DNA of 11,822 nt from NCBI GenBank assembly GCA_030447125.1, contig JAUJLZ010000037.1, positions 1 to 11,822 on the forward strand, written 5' to 3'. This document shows, piece after piece, positions 7,867 through 11,822 of the stretch. The position numbers and the translations under genes were made by a program. Each line of letters begins with the position of its first letter. Within the stretch, counting starts at the first letter, position 1. The notes under the pieces are model-generated. The model worked only from the letters and a program-made list of their open reading frames with translations. It made no database searches and was not told where the DNA came from. This DNA is from Acidimicrobiales bacterium (lineage in GTDB: Bacteria; Actinomycetota; Acidimicrobiia; Acidimicrobiales; CADCSY01).

Positions 7867-7952
7867 ACGGGTCCTGTCACCGAGCGGGACCCCTCCCACC
7901 CGCGCCTCGCTAGCGCTCGGGCGGGTGGGCCCCTCCCCTCGGTGCCACCCGT
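7867..7952. repeat. Palindromic element B, directly abutting element A
   Basis: An 86-base imperfect palindrome with three nested perfect stems: 7867-7872 with 7947-7952 (6 bp), 7878-7884 with 7938-7944 (7 bp), and 7895-7903 with 7921-7929 (9 bp). The 20-base core 7868-7887 is identical to 7812-7831 in element A, 56 bases upstream. No T-run follows, so a classic intrinsic terminator is not proven. Confidence 0.6.
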
Positions 7953-7979
7953 CCTCGCCCCGGCCAACCTGCTGGGCGA

Positions 7980-8006
7980 CTCGCCGGCCCGTTGAGGGCC
8001 GGCGAG
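7980..8006. terminator. Strong hairpin downstream of the lipoprotein gene
   Basis: A perfect 11-bp stem (7980-7990 with 7996-8006) around the 5-base loop GTTGA. It lies 26 nt beyond the stop of the minus-strand lipoprotein gene and could stop transcription from both sides. There is no T-run, as is usual for terminators in GC-rich actinobacteria. Confidence 0.55.
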
Positions 8007-8032
8007 GTCGCGTACTGCCCGTGGCGGGACTG

Positions 8033-8935
8033 CTACTGCACCAGCTCTGAGAGGGCTCGGTCGAGCTCTTGGTCGTCGAAGGTGTAGTCGAGGCGGTTGG
8101 TGATGGTGCCGTCGGGGAGGGCGAGGAAGAGGGAGGGTTCCCAGGGCAGGCCGTAGGCCTTGACGACGTCGGTGGTGGTACGGCCGGCTTGGGCTTCGTT
8201 GGGGTAGACCTCGGCGTGGATCATGGTGACCACATCGGCGAACTGGTCTTGGCGGGCGACGAGGAGGTCGAGGACCGGGCCGCAGATGGCGGTCTGGCAG
8301 TAGGCGGGGGTGGCGATCAGCAGGGCGATGGCCTTGTCGGCGCCGATGGCGGTGTCGAGGCTGGTGGCGTGCAGCGGGCACGGGGGGTCGTCGGTGCAGA
8401 TGGGCTCCACGCCTTGGGGGTTGTCCACGGTGGGGGTGGGCACGGAGATGAGCTGCTCGCCCACCACCGGGACGGCGTAGGCCAGCTCGGCCGGGCCGAG
8501 GGCGGCCACCACGATCTGCGCCGGCTCGCCATTGATCTCGGTGGCGATCCGCCAGTTCCCGGGCTCGGGGAAGGTGGTGGTCAAGGGGAAGTAGGGGCGG
8601 GGGATCTGTTGATCGTGGCGCTCGACCACCACCGGGTCGCCCAGCTCGCCGGTGTCGGCGTTGCCCACCCGGATCGACAGCTCGGCCGGCGGATCGTCGA
8701 CCAACACACCTACGGCATCGGCCACGGCCAGGGGCAGGCGAACCTCGACGCCGGCAGGTTGTTGGGTGAGGAACACCGGGGCCAGGCTGAGGCCCTCGGG
8801 GACCGGTGCGAGCGCCGTGGTGGGTGCCGCCCGTTCGGTGGGGCCACCGCCTCCGCAGGCGGCCACCACCAGCCCGCCGGCGCCGGCCAGGAGCAGGCCC
8901 CGGCGGGAGATCACGAGCCGGTCGGGGTTGGTCAC
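8033..8935 (-). CDS. Tat-type lipoprotein with thioredoxin-like domain
   Basis: A 300-residue exported lipoprotein. The N-terminus has a twin-arginine motif (SRRGLLLAG, 10-18), a hydrophobic stretch and a lipobox VAAC with Cys27, so it should be folded before export and anchored outside the membrane. A Pro/Thr linker leads to a beta-rich domain (about 45-150, Ig- or CopC-like) and a thioredoxin-like domain (about 175-298). In the latter, IALLIATPAYCQTAICGPVL has a Cys213-x4-Cys218 pair at the position of the usual CxxC, and a second pair Cys180-x5-Cys186 precedes it. The cis-Pro region may be LPWEPSLF (263-270). I infer thiol-disulfide or metal-linked redox work. GTG 8935 is preferred to GTG 8959 because a -10 box ends 8 nt upstream and the signal sequence then starts correctly. 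It diverges from the molybdenum-hydroxylase-like gene. Confidence 0.85.
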   Translation of the reverse strand: MTNPDRLVISRRGLLLAGAGGLVVAACGGGGPTERAAPTTALAPVPEGLSLAPVFLTQQPAGVEVRLPLAVADAVGVLVDDPPAELSIRVGNADTGELGDPVVVERHDQQIPRPYFPLTTTFPEPGNWRIATEINGEPAQIVVAALGPAELAYAVPVVGEQLISVPTPTVDNPQGVEPICTDDPPCPLHATSLDTAIGADKAIALLIATPAYCQTAICGPVLDLLVARQDQFADVVTMIHAEVYPNEAQAGRTTTDVVKAYGLPWEPSLFLALPDGTITNRLDYTFDDQELDRALSELVQ

Positions 8936-8943
8936 GGCGTCCA

Positions 8944-8949
8944 ACTCTA
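8944..8949 (-). promoter_or_regulatory. -10 box of the lipoprotein gene, overlapping the divergent one
   Basis: On the minus strand this is TAGAGT, followed by 8 nt and then GTG 8935. It shares positions 8948-8949 with the plus-strand box. No ribosome binding site is present, so the transcript is probably leaderless. Confidence 0.5.
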
Positions 8950-8953
8950 GGGT
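8948..8953 (+). promoter_or_regulatory. -10 box of the fusion gene, overlapping the divergent one
   Basis: TAGGGT is followed by 8 nt and GTG 8962. The shared core is the palindrome CTAG (8947-8950). The two start codons are only 26 bp apart, so RNA polymerase can probably serve only one direction at a time. Confidence 0.5.
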
Positions 8954-8961
8954 GGGCACCT

Positions 8962-10650
8962 GTGGCTGGGGAGATCGCCTTCGAGGTCGACGGGCGGGCG
9001 GTGGCTGTGGTCGACGACGGTGCTTCGTTGTTGGAGGCGCTGCGCGACCGCCTGGGCGTCCGTTCCCCCAAGGACGGCTGCAGCCCCCAGGGCCAGTGCG
9101 GCTGTTGCACCGTGCTGGTCGACGGAGCGCCTCGCGTCGCTTGCGTCACCCCGATCGGCCGGGTGGCCGGTCGAACGGTGACCACGGTGGACGGACTGGC
9201 TGGCGACGAGCGCCGGCGCTGGGCCGAGGCCTTCGCTGCCACCGGTGCCAGCCAGTGCGGGTTCTGCACGCCGGGGATCATCGTGCGCCTGTCGGGGCTT
9301 GCCGCCCGGCCCGGCCGGGTCGGTGACGACGCCGGCGTGGAGCGGGCCCTGGCCGCCCACCTGTGCCGGTGCACGGGTTGGTGCACCATCCTCGATGCCT
9401 GGCGACTGGTACGTGGCCGCGGCAGCCCAGCCACCCCCGCTTCTGGCGGTGAAAGCGGTGCGGTCTGCGCCCCGCTTCCACTGCCGGAAGAGCCCGTGGT
9501 GGGTATGGGCGTCGAAGGTGCACCTCGAGCGCAGGGGCGACCGCCTCGTGACCTGGCGGCGGCAGCAACCCGTGCGGCCATCGAGGGTGGCACCGGCCAG
9601 AGGGTCGGGCCTGACGTCGCCCTCGGTGGCGGTGGTTTCGCCGACGACACCGCCCCGGCCGGGGCCCTGGTGGCCGTTGCTCACGCCACCCGGCGGGGTG
9701 AGTGGGCCGTGGCGGAGACGCTGGTCGAGGCCCGAGCGGCGGCGGGCAAGGTCCAGGGCCGGCGCACCACCATCGACCTGCGCCATCCCTTGGAGGTGCC
9801 GCCAGGAGAGTGGGACCTGCGCCTACGCACCACCTGGGTGGAGCCGGCCTACCTGGAGACCGACGCCTCGTGGTGCGCACCTGGGGGCGAGCCCACCAGC
9901 CCGCTGGCCAACGGCGGTGCCTTCGGCGCCAAGACCACCTCGCCGGCGCCAGCGGCAGCTCGCCGCCTGGCCGACGAGTATGGGCGACCGGTCAGGGTGC
10001 TGTTGTCCCGGGAGGACACCGTGCGCCTGGGTCCCAAGCGCCCACCGCTGGCTGCCGGCGTTCGCCTCGACGCCTCGGGTGCGTTGACCGGGACCGTACG
10101 CGTGGTGCGCACCCCCGGCATCGCCGCCACCATCCTCGCCGTGGCGCCCGGCCTCGAGGTGGTCGAGGTCGACGTGGCCGGCCCTCCCACCTCGTGCGCC
10201 ATCCGGGGTGCGGGCTGGGCCGAGGCGATGATCCTGGTGGCTGGCGCCCGGGGCGTCTCACCGGTGAGCGTGACCACCCCTGCCGGCGCCACGGCGACGG
10301 CCGAGGTCGACCACGACGAGGTGCGAGTGCGAGTTGAGTGCGGGCCGGTGCTCGATGAGGTGGTGCTGCGCTCCTACTGCGTGGGAGCGGTCCACATGGC
10401 GCTGGGCTGGGTCCGTCGCGAGGGCATCGCCGTCGATGAGGCGGGCGAGGTCCACGACCTGACCATCCGCTCGTTCGGCATCTTGGGTGCCGCCGAGATG
10501 CCCCCGGTGACGGTCGAGTTGGTGGCCTCTGATCGTCCACCGGTGAACGGCTCTGATGCCGTGTTCGTGGCCGTGGCCGCGGCCGAGTGGCTGCGGCAGG
10601 GTTGCCCTCAGGACTGGCCCACCGAGCGAGAAGCGAGGAGACGTCTATGA
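8962..10650 (+). CDS. Compact xanthine-dehydrogenase-family fusion: [2Fe-2S] small subunit plus shortened molybdenum-subunit-like region
   Basis: A 562-residue protein. Residues 1-150 are a complete molybdenum-hydroxylase Fe-S subunit: a plant-type [2Fe-2S] site with Cys40, Cys46, Cys49 and Cys61 (GCSPQGQCGCCTVLVDG) and a second site with Cys99, Cys102, Cys135 and Cys137 (CGFCTPG, CRCTGW). After a linker (about 151-245) come pieces of the large subunit in the right order: AVAETLVEARAAAGKV (249-264), WVEPAYLETDASW (292-304), ANGGAFGAK (316-324, compare GGGFGGK), LADEYGRPVRVLLSRED (336-352), PPTSCAIRGAGWAEA (408-422), and a C-terminal part (455-545). The last lacks the GxGE glutamate that acts as base; the matching stretch reads PVNGSDAVFVA. 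Only about 310 residues stand for the usual 750, with no FAD domain. Electron-transfer or accessory use is plausible, ordinary hydroxylase activity doubtful. GTG 8962 is set by the -10 box. It overlaps the next gene by ATGA. Confidence 0.82.
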   Translation: MAGEIAFEVDGRAVAVVDDGASLLEALRDRLGVRSPKDGCSPQGQCGCCTVLVDGAPRVACVTPIGRVAGRTVTTVDGLAGDERRRWAEAFAATGASQCGFCTPGIIVRLSGLAARPGRVGDDAGVERALAAHLCRCTGWCTILDAWRLVRGRGSPATPASGGESGAVCAPLPLPEEPVVGMGVEGAPRAQGRPPRDLAAAATRAAIEGGTGQRVGPDVALGGGGFADDTAPAGALVAVAHATRRGEWAVAETLVEARAAAGKVQGRRTTIDLRHPLEVPPGEWDLRLRTTWVEPAYLETDASWCAPGGEPTSPLANGGAFGAKTTSPAPAAARRLADEYGRPVRVLLSREDTVRLGPKRPPLAAGVRLDASGALTGTVRVVRTPGIAATILAVAPGLEVVEVDVAGPPTSCAIRGAGWAEAMILVAGARGVSPVSVTTPAGATATAEVDHDEVRVRVECGPVLDEVVLRSYCVGAVHMALGWVRREGIAVDEAGEVHDLTIRSFGILGAAEMPPVTVELVASDRPPVNGSDAVFVAVAAAEWLRQGCPQDWPTEREARRRL

Positions 10651-11000
10651 GCACCCCTGTCGGTCCCTACACCCCGATCGTGCGAGCCGGCGACTGGCTG
10701 GTGGTGTCCGGCCAGGTCGGCATTGCCCACGGACAACTGGTGGGCGGCGGCACGCGGGGCCAGCTGGCTCAGGCGCTGGAGAACCTGGCCGAACTTCTGG
10801 AGAGAGAAGGGGGGACCATGGCCGACGTGGTCAAGACCACCGTGTTCCTGCGCCACCTCAGTGATTACGCGATCATGAACGAGGTCTACGTGGCCGCCTT
10901 CGGTGACCACCGCCCGGCCCGCTCGGCCGTCGGGGTGTCCGAGCTCCCCGTCGGCGCCCTAGTCGAGATCGAAGCCTGGGCCTGGATCGGGGACGACTGA
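10647..11000 (+). CDS. RidA/YjgF/UK114 family protein
   Basis: A 117-residue RidA-family protein, normally a cytosolic trimer that hydrolyses reactive enamines and imines to ketones and ammonia. Key residues fit: Arg92 in PARSAVGV corresponds to the catalytic Arg105 of RidA and Glu107, exactly 15 residues later, to Glu120. Tyr8 (PYTP) and Ser21 (VSGQVG) match other pocket positions. The pocket Cys107 of RidA is Ala94 here, which is common in other subgroups. ATG 10647 overlaps the upstream stop (ATGA) and has GAGGAG (10635-10640) 6 nt before it, so translation is coupled to the fusion gene. A shared pathway that produces an imine or an unstable hydroxylated amine is inferred, as RidA homologues often sit in nitrogen-heterocycle degradation operons. 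Confidence 0.92.
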   Translation: MSTPVGPYTPIVRAGDWLVVSGQVGIAHGQLVGGGTRGQLAQALENLAELLEREGGTMADVVKTTVFLRHLSDYAIMNEVYVAAFGDHRPARSAVGVSELPVGALVEIEAWAWIGDD

Positions 11001-11011
11001 CCGGTCCGGGC

Positions 11012-11041
11012 CCGATCCGACCCGACGGTCAAGGTGATCGG
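11012..11041. terminator. Possible bidirectional terminator between convergent genes
   Basis: CCGATC (11012-11017) pairs with GATCGG (11036-11041), and inside it GACC (11019-11022) pairs with GGTC (11027-11030) around a 4-base loop. It occupies the 43-bp gap between the RidA-family gene and the glnR-like gene. The stems are short and there is no T-run. Confidence 0.35.
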
Positions 11042-11043
11042 CT

Positions 11044-11724
11044 CTAAGACCCCCAGCGGGTCTCGCCGAAGCGGTAGCCCACCGAGCGCACGGTGTGGAT
11101 GAGGGCGGCTCGCTCCTCGCCCAGCTTGGCCCGCAGCCGACGCACGTGCACGTCGACGGTGCGGGCCCCGCCGTAGTAGTCGTAGCCCCACACCCGGCTG
11201 AGCAGGGTCTCGCGTGTGAAGACCTTGCCCGGGTGCGAGGAGAGGAACTTGAGTAGCTCGTACTCCATGTACGTCAGGTCGAGGGGGCGTCCGGAGATGG
11301 CGGCCTGGTAGGTCTCCAGGTTCAACACCAGGTCGCCGTACTCCACCAGCTCGGGCCGGGTGCCCTGTCCCGTCCGCCAGAACAGGTGCTTGAGCCGGGC
11401 CTCGAGCTCTCGGGGTCGCACCGGCGCCAGGCAGAAGTCGTCGAACAGGTCCTCCCGCAGCTCCAGGTCGGCCAGCTGCGACCCGCTGACCAGCACCAGG
11501 AGCGGCTCGAGCGGCATGTCGCGCTTGCGAAGCGTCCGGCACAGGGTGAAGGCGTCGTCCGGGTTGCGGTCGGCGCCCACCACTGCGCCCGCCCAGCCGT
11601 CGTCGGGTTCCAGGCGCGAGGCGGCCTCGGCGTCGGCCACCGACTTCCAGGGGTAGCCCCCGAGGTCGAGGGCCTGGGCCAGCTCCGGGACGGGAGGATC
11701 GGGGTAGATCAACAGCGGTTCCAC
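11044..11724 (-). CDS. glnR: GlnR-like orphan response regulator, OmpR/PhoB type
   Basis: A 226-residue DNA-binding protein. The receiver-like domain (1-115) is atypical: the acidic pocket is reduced (LLIYPDP at 4-10), the phospho-acceptor region reads VVGADR (48-53) with Gly or Ala where Asp is expected, and the conserved Lys-Pro is replaced by LAPVRP (99-104). A winged helix follows (about 128-220): DLTYMEYELLKFL (149-161), VFTRETLLSRVWGYDY (168-183), recognition helix RTVDVHVRRLRAKLG (188-202) and wing TVRSVGYRF (211-219). This closely resembles actinobacterial GlnR, which controls nitrogen assimilation genes without phosphorylation. Its GTG lies 4 nt after the glnA stop, so the two form an operon. 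The linked glnA makes nitrogen control likely. A PhoB-type relative with another role remains possible. Confidence 0.8.
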   Translation of the reverse strand: MEPLLIYPDPPVPELAQALDLGGYPWKSVADAEAASRLEPDDGWAGAVVGADRNPDDAFTLCRTLRKRDMPLEPLLVLVSGSQLADLELREDLFDDFCLAPVRPRELEARLKHLFWRTGQGTRPELVEYGDLVLNLETYQAAISGRPLDLTYMEYELLKFLSSHPGKVFTRETLLSRVWGYDYYGGARTVDVHVRRLRAKLGEERAALIHTVRSVGYRFGETRWGS

Positions 11725-11728
11725 GGGG

Positions 11729-11822
11729 CTACAGCCGGGGGAGGTAGCGGTCGAGCTCGAACTGGCTCACCTGGGTCTTGTAGTCGGCCCACTCCGCCCG
11801 CTTGTTGCGGATGAACCACTCG
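11729..11822 (-). CDS. glnA: Glutamine synthetase, C-terminal end (partial)
   Basis: Only the last 31 residues are in the window. The stretches EWFIRNKRAEWADYK and FELDRYLPRL match the strongly conserved end of type I glutamine synthetases, which condense glutamate and ammonia using ATP. The stop at 11729-11731 is followed after 4 nt by the start of the glnR-like gene, so glnA lies upstream in the same transcript. Whether the rest of the gene is intact, including any adenylylation site, cannot be seen. Confidence 0.85.
   Translation of the reverse strand, partial: EWFIRNKRAEWADYKTQVSQFELDRYLPRL

Noticed and set aside
7807..7952. CRISPR array
   Set aside because: Only two copies of the repeat exist, they are palindromic along most of the unit, and no spacers of regular length occur.
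8936..8959. Upstream GTG start at 8959 for the lipoprotein
   Set aside because: It would place the -10 box inside the coding region and lengthen the region before the twin-arginine motif. GTG 8935 gives a normal signal peptide.
8806..8961. Upstream extension of the Fe-S fusion gene to a start at 8806
   Set aside because: It would overlap the lipoprotein signal-sequence coding region and add non-conserved Arg/Pro-rich sequence. The -10 box at 8948-8953 points to GTG 8962.
7821..9650. A 609-codon minus-strand frame spanning the palindromic elements, the lipoprotein gene and the fusion gene
   Set aside because: It runs in a different frame from the lipoprotein and is antisense to the Fe-S domain with its eight cluster cysteines. 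The product is rich in Arg, Pro and Gly without motifs.
8962..10650. Frameshift or assembly error splitting a full-length large subunit
   Set aside because: No other frame across 9400-9800 contains large-subunit motifs, and the conserved pieces on either side lie in one frame. Missing blocks look like internal deletions, though I cannot exclude errors without reads.

Overview
This is a GC-rich bacterial window with strongly GC-biased third codon positions, dense gene packing and no tRNA, rRNA, CRISPR array or insertion sequence that I can see. A GlnR-type orphan response regulator directly behind a glutamine synthetase, -10 boxes of the form TANNNT and many apparently leaderless starts point to the Actinomycetota. 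A deep lineage such as the Acidimicrobiia is my guess; the sequence does not prove it.

Layout. (1) Bases 1-1383: a membrane-anchored trypsin/HtrA-like protein, cut by the left edge and lacking its catalytic His and Ser, diverges from fxsA. (2) 1410-1595: a small gene for a hydrophilic protein of about 61 residues. (3) 1752-5364: a two-gene ABC export system of the MacB/LolCDE type, an ATPase followed by a 952-residue FtsX-type permease. (4) 5403-7778: an iron-sulfur block with the Fe-S carrier ATPase Mrp/ApbC (minus), a divergent SufR-like Cys-containing regulator and an A-type carrier (HesB/IscA/ErpA). (5) 7779-8032: a 254-base intergenic stretch holding two back-to-back palindromic elements that share a 20-base identical core, then a strong hairpin. 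(6) 8033-11000: a Tat/lipobox thioredoxin-like lipoprotein (minus) diverges from a shortened molybdenum-hydroxylase-like fusion gene (plus), which overlaps a RidA-family gene by ATGA. (7) 11044-11822: glnR-like regulator and the 3' end of glnA, both minus, with glnA first.

How the parts fit. The iron-sulfur block looks like one self-contained module, with a cluster-sensing repressor candidate between two cluster-delivery genes. The lipoprotein/oxidoreductase/RidA block is the most unusual part. Its Fe-S domain is intact, but the molybdenum half is about half the normal length and lacks the catalytic glutamate. Its two divergent genes start from -10 boxes that overlap by two bases, each exactly 8 nt from a GTG start. 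Six genes in the window share this TANNNT-7 to 9 nt-start layout, so leaderless translation seems to be the local rule.
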